Shown here: positions 47,886-59,961 of the stretch, piece by piece
Numbering within the stretch: position 1 is the first letter of the stretch
How the letters are laid out: every line of letters begins with the position of its first letter
Source: Capsicum annuum
Taxonomy: Eukaryota > Streptophyta > Magnoliopsida > Solanales > Solanaceae
DNA: 64,000 nucleotides
Reading direction: 5' to 3'
Assembly (NCBI RefSeq): GCF_002878395.1
Contig: NC_061114.1
Location: 140,699,579 to 140,763,578, forward strand
Made by a program: the position numbers and the translations under genes
Notes under the pieces: model-generated
The model's database searches: none
What the model was told of the DNA's origin: nothing
Seen by the model: the letters and a program-made list of their open reading frames with translations, nothing else

Positions 47886-50637
47886 TGTAACATCCTGCAT
47901 TTTTGGGTAAGATATTGAACCATCATTCCTATGTGTGGAAACTCAAATCCCATGATTTATATTTGAATACATGTTTCATGATCTTTATCCTAGTCTATGA
48001 AGTGCTTATGTTGTGAAAAATTTTCATAGAAATCACTTAGAGCAAAGTTGACTAAGAGGCTTTGATTCGGCAAAATCTTTTTATTCGATTTTACAAGGGT
48101 CAACTTTGAACATGTATAACTTTTTATATACTTTGAATTTTTCAGCTCAAGATACATAAAATGATATATAATTGAATTATATGTCCACTGATACCAATTT
48201 TTCCTTAATGCAATACCCAAGAGAAAGTTATGGTCATTTTTGTAAGAAATAATAAGGGCTCGCGATAGGTCTATGCTGTGAGGGCTATCCCACCGAAGTA
48301 GGGGTCACATTGCAAAGGATACTTGACGGACTAGGAGTCACCTCGCTGGGGCTATTCCCACACTATTTTTTCTACTTATGGGCCAACGGGTAATTTGGTC
48401 CTTTCCCCTCAACTGCAAGCGTCCAAAGCACGGTTTATAACACTAAAAAGGGCATTATTTGCTCATCTTCCTAAAAAAACTCACATATAAGTCCTCCTCT
48501 ATCCCAAGAACAATAATTCAAGATTTTCCTCTCAAGAACACAAGGATTTAAGTACCAATTTCAAAATTTCATCAAGAATCTATTTAATTAAGGTATGTGG
48601 GTATTCATCAATGGGCCTCTTTCACCCAATGAGCCCAAAAAGCCTATTTTTACTTACAAGTATAAATCTTATCCTATTTTATGAAATTAATCGATGAACT
48701 TCATGCTAAATCGATTAAAATTTATGTCTACAAGTGCTTCCAAGTGAATTATGCTATCTCAGGTTTTGAATTACAAGTTTTTATGTCATAGTCCATTGAT
48801 TTCATGTCAAATCCCCGAATTATAGATTGAGCCATGCAATCATGTTGTTTTATCATATTTAAGACATTCCCATGTTCAAGTTCATTCTTCTCGCTTTCTT
48901 TGCTGAAATGTTCATGTTTTGGGTCATTGAATCACGTGTCTAATTTACAATTTAAGCTTTGATATCATATTTTATGATTATTCAATACTGGAGGGTTATG
49001 AACACCCGATACCTATGTGTTTTACATGATTTCATATTTTTATGTAATAAGTTAGTTAAGCCATGAATCTTATTGTTATACTTTAATATTTATGATTATA
49101 ATGAGCACTATCTAAAATAATGTCCAATTATACTTAGTTCAGTCCAGTACCAGTCTCATTCAGTTAGGAGTCAGATTTAGCACCAAAAGAACCTAGGGAT
49201 GGGGGCTCACCCACCAGTTAGGGCAGGGTTCTTAGTAGAAGTCCCTAAGTTACTGAACTACGTAGCCAGCATAGGATTATGAAATATCACCAAGCAATTT
49301 AGGACTGACACTCTCTTAGGGTTTACCCGCCAGTTTAGGACTGACTCCCCAATCCTTTGGTACATTAGATTAGTGGATCCATATAGCCAGTGTAAGTACC
49401 CGTGGCATAGTACTGGCACCATTCTAATTGGGTTAAAGGTTGGATCCCAGTTAGTTCAGATTAGGTCATGTTGGTTACATGATACCACCCATAGTTTCAG
49501 TCTACTTATTCAAACTACGTGCAATTCAGTTTTACATGATCAGTATTCAGATATTAGTTAATCAGTATATAGATATCAGATAATCAATTAGATATTAGTT
49601 ATTTAGTATTCATTTATCAGTTATTCAGTATTCAGTATCAGCTACTCAGTGAATAGACATTATTTATGCATTTACTTAGATTTCAATTATTCAGTCATAT
49701 AGACTTCAGTTGGTCAGTTAATTAGGTCAGCTCAGTACATGTTATGTTCGGTTTTGTCTATTTGTGCATTCTTACTTATTATATGTGTATATTCAGATCC
49801 CCGAGTTATGTCAGTTTCCATCATATAGTTTGAGACCTAGTATTCATACATGATCCTCAAGTAAGTTTTACAACATGTTTAGCTTCACATGAGATTTGCA
49901 TACAGTATTCCTATTTTAGCGCTTCCCAACTTCAATTCTACTTATTCTACAAAAGTAAAGATTTTTGGAAACTAAGGGTAATGATTCACCAGTTTATCAG
50001 ATTATGTTTGTTACTCATGTTTTAAGATACTTCAGCTATAAGTTTATCTCAGTCTTTTGGTGAGTCTACTTGCACTTAGCATGCATGTTTTTAGATTATG
50101 TACCTAATCAGTTTTACTTATTGCATTCACCCTTCACTTACTCAGTATATTACAAAGTACTGATCCACATATATGTCTATGTGCTACATTTCCTCATAAT
50201 GTTGGTACTAGTTATAGCCTACACATTATAATTAAACAGTTTTCATCTTCTAGCTAGCAGGCGATGAGTTTTCCTCGTTTGAGGATCCCCGGTCAGTTGT
50301 AGCTTATGTACTTTATTTGGATTAATTAATTATATTGATTAGTTATAGCTGGAGGCATGTCATAGCTATCTTAGTTAGTATAGTAGAGCCTTCATTTAAA
50401 GTTAGTCAGAGTCACTAGTGTAATTTAAATTCTTCCTTCAGATTTATTGTGTTGAAAAACTTTCTAGTATCACATGTATTCTAGTTTTCTTATGATTATA
50501 CTTCTGTTTAGAAAACATCGCTTATATAAATAATTTAATTTAGATACTCAAGTATTATGCCAGTTCATGGGTTAGCATGTGATCACTTGTGGTTCTAAGC
50601 ATCGTGTTATTACTAGCGGTAGTCTTGGGTCGTGACA
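47886..50637 (+). repeat. F 3' LTR
   Basis: It runs from TGTAACATCCTGC to GGGTCGTGACA. It holds the U3 array, TTTATAACAC at 48434-48443, the Tekay block (49190-49420) and a degenerate CAGTTATTCAGTATTCAG array at about 49540-49700. Confidence 0.92.
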
Positions 50638-52000
50638 CCATCATTCCTTCTGCTCTACCCCCCAATGTTAAATTTGAAATTATTAGTGCAATGATCTAAT
50701 TGTTAAACTTGAAGGGTGTATTTTCAAGATCAACAACTTATAATAAGAACATGCATCATGGTAATTTTACTAGGACATTTACATCATACGCTATTCCAGG
50801 GGTGGATTAGGAAGCTTTGAGGTTAAGATTTTTCATATTTTTGCTGACGAGAGAAGCATCACTGTGGTTAGGGAAACTTTCAAGAGGTTCAATCACTATA
50901 TGGCATGAGTTGCATAGATATTGTCTGAATAGATTCTTCCCTCCTATAAGAATGTTGTAGTTGAAAGATGAAATATACAATTTCAAATAGTTACCTACAG
51001 AATCTATGTATGAGGCATGGTTTAGATTCAAGAAGCTAAACATGGTACCTAATCACAGAATCAAGGGATCCAACCTGCTAGAAATCTTCTATAGATCACT
51101 GAATGTCAGTTCCAGAGCAATAGCAAATCCTATTTTTTAGGAGTATTTATGCACCTTTAATGGGATGCTGCATAAGAGATGCTAAACGATATTTTGATGG
51201 ACAATTAAGGTTGGCATACTAGAGATGTTGAGTGAGGTATAGGTACATATGCTATTGGAGAAGTTAATGATTATGGAGCTGGTCATGATTTGGTAGAACA
51301 AGAGGTTGCACAACTTCGGAAAGATATTGGTATACATATAAAACAATTTGCAACAGTAAGTGTTGAGAAAATGAATGAAGCTAGGGCATAGAGATCTACT
51401 TCTAGGACTATTGAGACTAAATCTGAAGAGGAAGCAAAGTATCTTGATCATAAGTCATCGGGTTTCTGAGACCAAGGGAAAGGGAATCATGATCAAAACT
51501 ATTACAATGATAGGTACAATAACAGAAGCAGAGACCGATAGGGTGATTGGACATACAAAGATGATTAAAAGAGAAGAGTAACAGATACATACCACCAGGT
51601 ATCCAAGATACAGAGTCTTGAATAGAGGAAATGTTGTTTAAACTAGTCAAAGGCCGATAAAATCAAGAGAGATATCTTAAAGAAATTAAGGCAGAACTGT
51701 TAGGGTTGAATAAGAAAGTTGAGTAACATGCTACTATAATCAAACAATTAGATAAGCAGTATGGCCAGATGTCAGCCACATTAAATCAAAGGCAACCTGT
51801 CACTCTTCATAGTAATATGGTGGTAAATCCAAGGAATAATGGTCACTGTCATGCCATTACTACTCAGAGTTGTAAAACAACCATAGATCAAACTTTACCC
51901 ACTATATATAATCAAAATAATTATGATAATCATATTGATGTGGAGAGTGGTAGAAAGCAGATAAAGAAAAAGACACGGTCAAGGAGTCAATTGTAAAGTC
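50638..52000 (+). pseudogene. D gag remnant (part downstream of F)
   Basis: Reading resumes after F with PSALPPNVKFEIISAM (about 50650), an Athila-like N-terminal phrase. The core keeps YAIPGVD (about 50788), ALRLRFFIFLLTREASLWLG (about 50818), SITIWHELHRYCLNRFFPP and YNFKXLPTESMYEAWFRFK (about 50975). The C-terminal part carries LNQRQPVTLHSNMVVNPRNN and HCHAITTQSCK (51784-51890), matching the ITTRSGK-type motif of Athila gag-protease junctions. The N-terminal portion was probably separated by F. Stops are common. Confidence 0.82.
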
Positions 52001-52680
52001 GATCCCAAAAGCTCTTCCTACTTTTCCTCAAAGGCTGAAAAAGAAACAAGAAGACAGTAAGTATCAAATTTTTATCTATGTTAATAGAGCTATCAATCAA
52101 CATTCCACTTATAGAGGAATTAAATAAAATGCTAGGATATGCAAAATTCATAAATTATTTAATTACAATGAAGAGGTCAGTCAGTTACGAGCTAGTCAAT
52201 AATATTCATCACTGTAGTGTTGTATCTACTAGATCATTGGTAGAGATGAAGGAGTATTCTGGTGCTTTCACCATACCTTAGACTATTTGATCTTTCAACT
52301 TCACTCATGTATTATTTGATCTATGAGCAAGTCTTAACCTCAAGCCATTAGCACTATTTAAGCAGTTGGAGTTGGGACCTTCCGCACTAACCACGATGAT
52401 TCTATTAATGGAAAATAGGAAATTTAAAAAGCTAGTTGGTATTTTGTATGATTTATTAGTAAATGTGGCTTCTTTTATCTTTCCTGTTGATTTTGTGATC
52501 TTATACTGTGAAATGGACTTTCAAGTGACAAATATTTTGGGAAGACTATTCTTGGCAACAATTAGAACGTTGATTGATTTGGAGCTAGGATAACTGATAT
52601 TTAAACTCAATGATAAATTGGTAATATTCAATGGATGCAAATTCATAAAGCAACTAGATGAGTGAAGAGTTATATCTATT
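52001..52680 (+). pseudogene. D protease remnant
   Basis: IELSINIPLIEELNKMLGYA and FINYLITMKRSVSYELVNNI (from 52081), then SLVEMKEYSGAFTIP, lead to the active site. This reads FDL, stop, ASLNLKPLALFK at 52315-52350, in place of the usual DLGAS. After it come LLMENRKFKKLVGILYDLLV and FIFPVDFVILYCEMDFQV, then ILGRLFLATIRTLIDLE (ending about 52590). The order and phrases are characteristic of Athila proteases. Confidence 0.9.
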
Positions 52681-53079
52681 ATTGATTTGTATAATGAAGA
52701 GATAGATTCATTCTTTGATGTTGATTTAGTGACTATCTAGTATCATGCTTCCAATGTTGTTCCTATTAAAGATAGGTTGTATTTGAAGATTTGCCAGCCA
52801 TGATCATAAACTTCAACAGTGATGGTATTGATGACTATGATGAGATAGTATGTTCACCCTATGGGAGTGTCTCTTATCCTTATCCACCAAAGAAGCTTGA
52901 TTTGGATCTAAAAAATAGAGCCACTCCACATAATCACCTATCTACTGATGAGCCACCCATCTTTGAGTTGAATGACCTCCCATCTCATCTGCCATATGCA
53001 TTTTTAGGGGCCAACAACATTTTTCCAGTAATTATTATAGCTGACTTAATGCAAAAATAAGTGGAAGCTTTGTTATCAG

Positions 53080-53840
53080 TGCTACAGAAATTAAAGAGGG
53101 CCATTGGTTGGTCTATTTCAGACATTATGGATATTCCTCCTAGTTTTTGTACTCATAAGATCCAACTTGAATCGAATTATGTTCCAAGAATAGAACATCA
53201 ATGTTGACTAAATCCACCAATACAAAAGGTGGTGAATAAAAGGATAATTAAGTGGTTGGATGCGGGTGTACTGTATCCCACTGCTGATAGTAAGTGGGTC
53301 AGTCTGGTACAATGTGTTCCCAAGAAAGGGGGTATTACTATTGTTCCTAAAGAGAAGAATTAGCTAGTACCAATGAGGTCAGTCACTGGATGGAAAGTGT
53401 GTATGGATTACAAGAAACTTAATGCATGGACTCAGAAGAACTATTTTCCCATGCCCTTCATAGACCACATGTTGGATAGACTTGCGGGCAGAGGATGTTA
53501 CTGTTTTCTTGATAGGTACTCAGACTATAACCAAATCACTATTACACCTGAGGAACAAGAGACAACAACCTTCACTTGCCCTCATGGTACCTTTGCATTC
53601 AAACGTATGCCATTTGGGTTATGTAATGCTCCAGCCGTATTTCAAAGATACATAATCTAAATCTTCTTTGACATTTTAGAAGACACCATTGAAGTGTTTA
53701 TGGATGATTTCTCAATTATTGCCAATTTTTTTATGACTGCTTAGTTTACCTGGATAATTCTCTTTGAAGGTGTAAGGAATGCAACTTGGTACTTAATTGG
53801 AAAAAGTGTCATTTCATGGTTAAATAAGGTATTGTACTTG
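53080..53840 (+). pseudogene. D reverse transcriptase remnant
   Basis: RT starts around VEALLSVLQKLKRAIGWSIS (about 53062) and keeps WVSLVQCVPKKGGITIV (about 53296), GWKVCMDYKKLNAWTQKNYF (53388 on), HMLDRLAGRGCYCFLD, the GYNQI-type box as DYNQITI, and FAFKRMPFGLCNAPAVFQRY (about 53592). The catalytic FMDDFSI box at 53697-53717 has both aspartates. A 95-codon stretch (53373-53660) is uninterrupted, the longest intact RT piece here. A frameshift follows near 53730. Confidence 0.93.
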
Positions 53841-54089
53841 GGCACAAAAATTCAAAAAGGGTATTAAGTTGGATAGAGACAAGATTGAAGTGATCGACAA
53901 ATTACCTCTGCCAATTTTTGTGAAGGATGTATGAAGATTTTTAGGACATGCTGGGATTTATAGGAGATTCATCAAGGATTTCTCCAAGATTGCCAACCCT
54001 CTAGTTAGGCTTCTTTAGAAAGAGGTGAAATTTGATTTTACAGAAGCATGCTTGAAGGCTTTTGAATATCTAGAAGAGAAGTTGATGAC

Positions 54090-54490
54090 TGCTCCTATCA
54101 TCATGTCCCTAGATTGGTCTTACCATTTAATATTATGTTTGATGCAAGTGGAGTGGTCTTAGGTGTTGTACTAGGCCAACAAAAATAAAAGATATTGCAT
54201 CCCATTTATTATGCCAACAAGGCACTAACCCCTACTCAAAAGAACTACACAGTTACTGAACAAGAGTTGTGGAAGTGTTTTTTGCCTTTGACAAATTTTG
54301 GTCTTATTTGACTGGGACAAAGGTAGTTTTACACATTGATCATGCAGCATTGAAGTACTTAATAGAAAAAAAGATGTGAAACCTATACTAATTAGGTGGG
54401 TCCTCTTGTTGCAAGAATTTATTTCGAGGTCAAGGATAAAAAAGGCACTAATAATCAAGTTGCAAATCATTTGTCAAGACTTGAGGATTA
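54090..54490 (+). pseudogene. D RNase H remnant
   Basis: LPFNIMFDASGVVLGVVLGQ (about 54118) holds the first catalytic aspartate. HPIYYANKALTPTQKNYTVT followed by EQEL (about 54198-54270) has the glutamate region. Frame breaks follow before WVLLLQEF and the closing NQVANHLSRLED (about 54455). Confidence 0.88.
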
Positions 54491-54639
54491 AGCTATGTAG
54501 AAAGTTGAAGATGGACTAGAGATTTATGATAGCTTTCAAGACGAGTAGATATTGGACGTTTCTCAAGATCTAATTCCATGGTTTGCGTACTATGCAAATT
54601 ATCAAGCAAGTTATCTAGTCCCAAAAGATCTTTCCTTCC

Positions 54640-55770
54640 AACAGAGAGAGAAGTTCATGCATGAGGTAAGGAAATTTTTTTGGGATGAGCCGTATTATTC
54701 GTAGATGTGTACCTGAGGTAGAGATGATGAGCATACTTAAAGCTTGTCACTCTTCAAAAGTTGAGGGTCATCATAGAGCAGACCGCACAGCCCACAAAAT
54801 CTTACAATGTTGGTATTATTAGCCAAAAATTTACAAAGATGCACATAATTTTGCTTCAGCTTGTGATCAATGTCAACACCAAGGTAACATATCTAGATGC
54901 CATGAACTTCCAATGACCCCCATTTTAGAATTGGAATTTTTTTAAGTATGGGGTATAGATTTCATGGGTCCTTTTATGAGTTCATTTGTCATGAAATATA
55001 TTCTTGTGGCTATGGATTATGTATCTAATTGGGTGGAAGCGGTTGTGCTACCCAACGATGAAGCACATAGTGTCATTACATTTTTAAAAACGCACATCTT
55101 TTCACAATGTGGCAGCCATGTGCTATCATTAGTGATGATGGGTCACATTTTTGTCATCGTCTATTCAAAAGTCTTCTTGAAATGTATGGAGTAAAACACA
55201 AGGTGGAAACACCCTATCGCCCATAGACTAGTGAATAGGTTAAGGTTTCCAACAGTGAAATCAAATAATACCAATAGGATTGATTGGTCAATAAAGCTAG
55301 ATGATACATTATGGGCTTACTGTACAAGTTTTCGAAACCACCATTGATGCTTCTCGTTATTAGTTGGTGTATGGTAAGTCATGTCACTTACCTGTGGAAC
55401 ATGAACATAAAATGCTATTGGCATTAGCGAAGATACACTTTGAGTGGAAAGATGCATCAAAATCAAGGATGAGAAAGATGAATACGTTGGATGAATTTCA
55501 ACTCCGGGCTTATGAATGTTCTGCACTTTACAAAGAAAAGATGAATATGCATCATGATCACAAAATTGAGAAGAGGATATTTGAGAAACGTGACTAGGTG
55601 TTGCTCAATAAATCAAGACTTTGCTTGTTTCAAGGAAAGATGAAGTCTTGATAGTATGGTCCATTTACAATTCTAAGAGTGTACCCATACGGTTCTTTGG
55701 AATTGAAGCGGGATGGTGAAGCCCCATTCAAGGTGAATAAGTAGAGATTAAATCATTATATAGGTAAAAC
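54640..55770 (+). pseudogene. D integrase remnant
   Basis: The zinc region is MMSILKACHSSKVEGHHRAD (54727 on) with C..C in SACDQCQHQGNIS. The core begins WGIDFMGPFMSSFVMKYILV (about 54952), VAMDYVSNWVEAV, and continues into LKTHIFSQCGSHVLSL, where the ISDGG aspartate region is lost to a shift. The C-terminal part VYGKSCHLPVEHEHKMLLAL (55367 on) to YPYGSLELKRDGEAPFKVNK (about 55685-55745) follows. Then the typical Athila spacer GTTAAATCAAAGAGCTGCAT GGGAGGCAACCC (about 55847) is present. Confidence 0.9.
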
Positions 55771-56560
55771 TAAGGAAATTAATGTGATTTTTCAGATGGA
55801 CCTTAGTAAAGTCAAAGTAACCAAGCCAACTACATCGTGCCGCAATGTTAAATCAAAGAGCTGCATGGGAGGCAACCCATGAGGCTAGTTGGTGAAATTT
55901 AGTACCCAACTTAGCCACATCGTGCCACATCATTAAATCAAGTGTTTTGTGTGAGGAAACCCATATTTTTGTACTTAATAATTAATAAGGTAATACATGT
56001 GTTTAGTGTACAGGGTTAAAGATTGTAGAAAAGAGATATAAATTCCAAGAAGATAGGTCTTATGGACTCTTCACGAGTCATATCTTAAGGTGAAGACTCA
56101 TGAGAAAAAGTCATAAGGACCTAAGAGTTGATTCAGATCCCAGTAAGTGGACACTGGAATCCTTACGATTCTAAGGATGGGTCATAACCACTAGTTATAG
56201 TTCATCACATTGAGCGTAACGACTCCAGAACCCAAATAAGTTTCCAGGTCTTTACGAATGGAGGAAGATACCCATAATCTTGGGTATGACTCATACACAT
56301 GACTCATAACCAAGCTTACCAGGTTATGGTTCTTGGGTCAACCAGGCCCAATTCTCTAGTTTTAAACAAAAGAGGGTACCCGATTGGGGTACCCGACATT
56401 ACAAACCTCCATTAACGAATAATATTTGAGCTCTAAATGCAAGAATTCACTCCAAAACACACACTGATTCCTTGGGTTCGCTCATATTTCATAAAATTCA
56501 CAAGAAATTGGGGTATAAAAGTGGTGAAATGGAAGAAACCAAAAATCTCAACAATCAAAT
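55771..56560 (+). other. D spacer between integrase and extra frame
   Basis: Non-coding. It contains GACTCATA / GAGTCATA words at about 56040-56330 like those in A's and D's LTRs, and the Athila spacer phrase near 55850 with a second decayed copy near 55915. Confidence 0.6.
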
Positions 56561-57610
56561 ACCATGGCTCCAAAAGGTGACTCCTCAAAGAAGAATACCA
56601 AGAAGAAGCTGGCTCCAAAGCATAATTACATTCTCACATAAAAGGAAGTCAGTGACTCGAGTGGTGACCTTATTTAATACCCCATGAAAAAGAAATAGGA
56701 CCCAAGGGAAAAATACCCTCAAGGGAAAAAAACAGTCACTCTGGAGGACACAACTCCAAGGGGACCCAGAATGAAGAATCCCAGTACCTCCCATACACAC
56801 TCACCATCATCTTGTGAGGATGATGAAAACAAAGAACCTAAGGATAATGCAGGGGGAAAGAATGTAGAATCAAGCTCAAAAGCAGACTCAAAAAGCGAGA
56901 GTGAGATAAGGAGGACGTGACTCCTATTGACCGATAAGACCTACCTCTTCTTATTGAACCTGCTTTGATGACTACCGTTGAACGATAAGGGGACCCCGAT
57001 ATACAGGAAACGTACAATATTGGGTTGATCATCCTCTCTATCAATAGAAGAATCAAGAGGAGTATCTACCTTGAAAGAAGGTTAACCACCATCGGTATGT
57101 CTGAGTTGCCTAGATTCGAAGCAAGATTGGGATAGTATGGTTTTCAATAGATGACTATAGCACCAGAGAAATACATTCCTACATTAGTGATGGAATTTTA
57201 TGTTGTGTATAAGGGATGTTGAAAAAGCATATCTACAGGAAAACTTATGTAGAGGTGGTGATCCTATTATATCACTGATAATTCAGGGAGTGACGGTGAA
57301 CATCTTCCTGCTTACTATTTTACAATTCTTGAATGGACCAAGATTCTAGCCTCAAGTAAACATCGGTGGTATGGATCATGGATGAAATGAGTAAGGTTAC
57401 ATGGATGTAGATGGGGTTGGAAAACAATATGAAATAATTTTGATGGATCTCAAGTCTAATTGCTTTGAGTAAAGAAGAATCTGTTTGGGTGGTAGGTGTC
57501 CCGTGAGTGGCCTCGCAGAAGATCAAAAAGCACTTTGCACTTTGTGGCAAAGGCATGGTGGACACTGGCCCAGCACAGAATATGTCCCATTATTGCTTTA
57601 TATTTTAATT
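56561..57610 (+). pseudogene. D extra frame in the env position
   Basis: It starts MAPKGDSSKKNTKKKLAPK (56564), then a Ser/Lys/Glu-rich low-complexity region to about 56920. Later parts include YLERRLTTIGMSELPRFEAR (about 57068), APEKYIPTLVMEFYVVYKG (about 57166) and VAKAWWTLAQHRICPI (about 57548). These resemble the plant-transposon protein domain often found after integrase in Athila-type elements; I place it there from memory. No signal peptide or membrane segment is visible, so an envelope role is not supported. Stops and frame changes abound. Confidence 0.65.
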
Positions 57611-58317
57611 AAGTCTTTGAACATAAATGCTTTATATTTCAAGATAAAGTTAAAACTTAGTTGAGATTTTTGCATTTCTTTGAGTTAAATCTCTATGTGT
57701 GTTTAAAATGTCAACCCTAATTCTTAGAACATCAGTTTAAAATGGAATTTAGGGGTTAACTTGAAATTGTGTACTAAAAATGTGTTTTGTTGGACTAAAA
57801 TGGGTGGTAATGTTGTACATTAAAGGTTAAAATAGGGATTGTAAGTTGGAATCAACTCACAAGCAAAACCTTCATGTTGCAGTGGATATGAGGCTCCTTA
57901 AGGCTCATACCTGCACTTAACAAGTCCTGATGAAACTCATACCCACTGACAACTTAAAGTCCTAGCTGGGTATAGGTTCCAAAATGGGTCCGACTTGCTT
58001 GTGTGAATCATATCCAACCCATAAACATAAGTCGTAATGACATGGGAAGGTAAAAAATATTAGAGTTTTGTTTCTTCACTAATTACGAGTATTGGTAAAA
58101 GGTTGTAAGTAGTCCTTACGACTAGTAAGGAGGACTCATAACCTGATCAGTAAACATGAAGAAATGCACTACTTACCATACGACTTTATCATATGAGTAT
58201 TTACCTGTTAATATGAGTCTTACCCCCATTCATAACATGAACTATAAGAAAACCCATGAATTTCACCAACTTTAATCAATAATTCACGTCATGTTCCTTG
58301 ACAACAGCGCTAAGTTA
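57611..58317 (+). other. D 3' untranslated region
   Basis: No gene is seen. CTCATACC / GACTCATAACC words recur at 57890-58215. No clean polypurine tract was found directly before 58318. Confidence 0.55.
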
Positions 58318-58394
58318 TGATGTCGCCCAAAAACTCACCTCTAAAGAAGAAGTACGTAAATGATAAATATAGCAACCCAACTAGGTTGGGTTTT
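58318..58394 (+). repeat. D 3' LTR, first 77 bp, cut by B
   Basis: TGATGTCGCCCAAAAACTCA followed by CCTCTAAAGAAG matches 37747-37778. The phrase CAACCCAACTAGGTTGGGT corresponds to 37805-37825. B begins at 58395. Confidence 0.75.
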
Positions 58395-59961
58395 TGTAAT
58401 GCCCTGTAAAACGGGTCCCAGAGCGTCACACAGTACATGAGGCTACGAGTAGCCCCAAGCTAACCCTTTGAGCTATTTTCATTCAGTTCAACATAAATTA
58501 ACGGGGTTTCCATAAATAACCCTCAAATATCAACAGAGTAATCATCATCCAAGAATAAAAGAATTTAAGAAAGATAAGAAAATATGACTTATTAGTCAAC
58601 TCCCAATATCTATACTAGTATTACAAGCCTCTAAGAAAATCAATAAAACCAACGAGACATTGAGACATGCCCTAACTGACTCATACTCAGTTATCAAATG
58701 TAAAAAATTCCGTGAAACCAACATCAGACATCACGTCCTCGGAACATGAGGACTCAACACAACAGAGGATGTAGAATAGCGTGCCCGAAGAATCACTGTC
58801 AAACCTGGAACTGAGCACCTGAACCTACATACCGAGAAAATGTAGCCCATATCTGAAGATGTGGGTCAGTACCATAGAGAGGAACCGAGGATATGGGGGT
58901 GTATGAAGTTGTTTAAACATCATCATCATAAATATTTATAAGAAATATGCAGGATGTATGAAGACTTACATAGCCCGAAGAAAATCATCATAATCATGAG
59001 AGGATGAAATAAGTACAATAACACATGTGAGTCATCATATAATTTGTAAATCACTTTTAGTTCATCAAGAATATCAATCCTCATAATGTAAATATCATTT
59101 AAATCTTTTGAAAGAATAACTTTCACAATTCCACTTTCAAATCACTTCACCATTAAGCATAGACACAAGGAAACACATACACATTGGGAGATCCTATAAC
59201 CAAAATAAACAATGTGAGCTACATGGAGTCCAACGTACAACCCACGTTGGGGAGAGTCGTCCTATCCTTGTCATCAGAGTAGGACTATCGATATTAAATC
59301 CACACAAACTAGTAATCACTATATAAACCAGCCACAGTCTCACTCCTATGGGGGCACGTAGTTCTAAGGAAGTAAAGTCTCTTTATACCTCCCACTCGGT
59401 GCTAAAGATTTCTCCCAGACTTAGCTCAGATCTTTTCAAAGAAAATCCACAACAAAACAATTTCAGTAATATATAAATATACATTGGGAGCCATCATGCT
59501 TCCCATTTATCAAAATCAACCATGTTGTGGATTTCTTTCACACTCGAGTTCAAAACAACTTTATTAAGACCAAAACATCAAATCATTCAAAATAACTCAA
59601 ATATTCAACATCAACGTACTTATAACACACACTTTCTCAAAAAAACACAATTTTCAATAGGGATTCATGACCTAAATATCAAAATCATGATAAATATCAT
59701 TCAAGATGCATGCTTTATATCTCCACACATATAAATTCATCTTTCAAAATCATAAACATTAAGATTTCATAATAATCATCATAAGATATGGGTTCATGCT
59801 TCAAATTTGTAAAAATCAAATAAAAATCATGCCTTTGTAAAGAAAATTACTTTTGGGCACAAGAACAAAAGAGAGTTCTTTTTGAAAAACCCCACATACC
59901 TTAAATGATTAACTTTAGATCGATACTCATTTTTGTGATGTTAATCGTGCCTTTCAATGAT

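Larger units (their letters stand above)
41947..50637 (+). mobile_element. F: long-LTR non-autonomous element in D
   Basis: The 5' LTR (41947-44472) and 3' LTR (47886-50637) flank a 3.4 kb interior with a primer binding site and a polypurine tract but no recognisable pol domain. LTRs end CATGACA or CGTGACA and share the conserved Tekay block with A. Roughly the first 60 bp of the 5' LTR are missing, so a target duplication cannot be confirmed; CCATC follows the 3' LTR. D's gag resumes at 50638. It is a LARD-like derivative related to N by its interior. Confidence 0.88.
37747..58394 (+). mobile_element. D: Athila-type Ty3/gypsy element, interrupted by F
   Basis: The start of its 5' LTR (37747) matches 58318-58394: both read TGAT, then CCAAAAACTCACCTCTAAAG, then a CAACCC/TAACCC..TTAGG-type phrase. 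Between them lie gag, protease, RT, RNase H, integrase and an extra downstream frame, the Athila arrangement. F splits gag at 41947-50637, and B cuts the 3' LTR at 58395. Coding parts are all pseudogenes, although RT is among the best preserved in the window. The far end and target duplication lie beyond the window. Confidence 0.85.

Noticed and set aside
47920..50648. 11-bp match CCATCATTCCT inside F's 3' LTR start and just after F
   Set aside because: It could hint at a target duplication or mis-set border, but the polypurine tract fixes the LTR start at 47886 and no copy lies before the 5' LTR. It is treated as chance.
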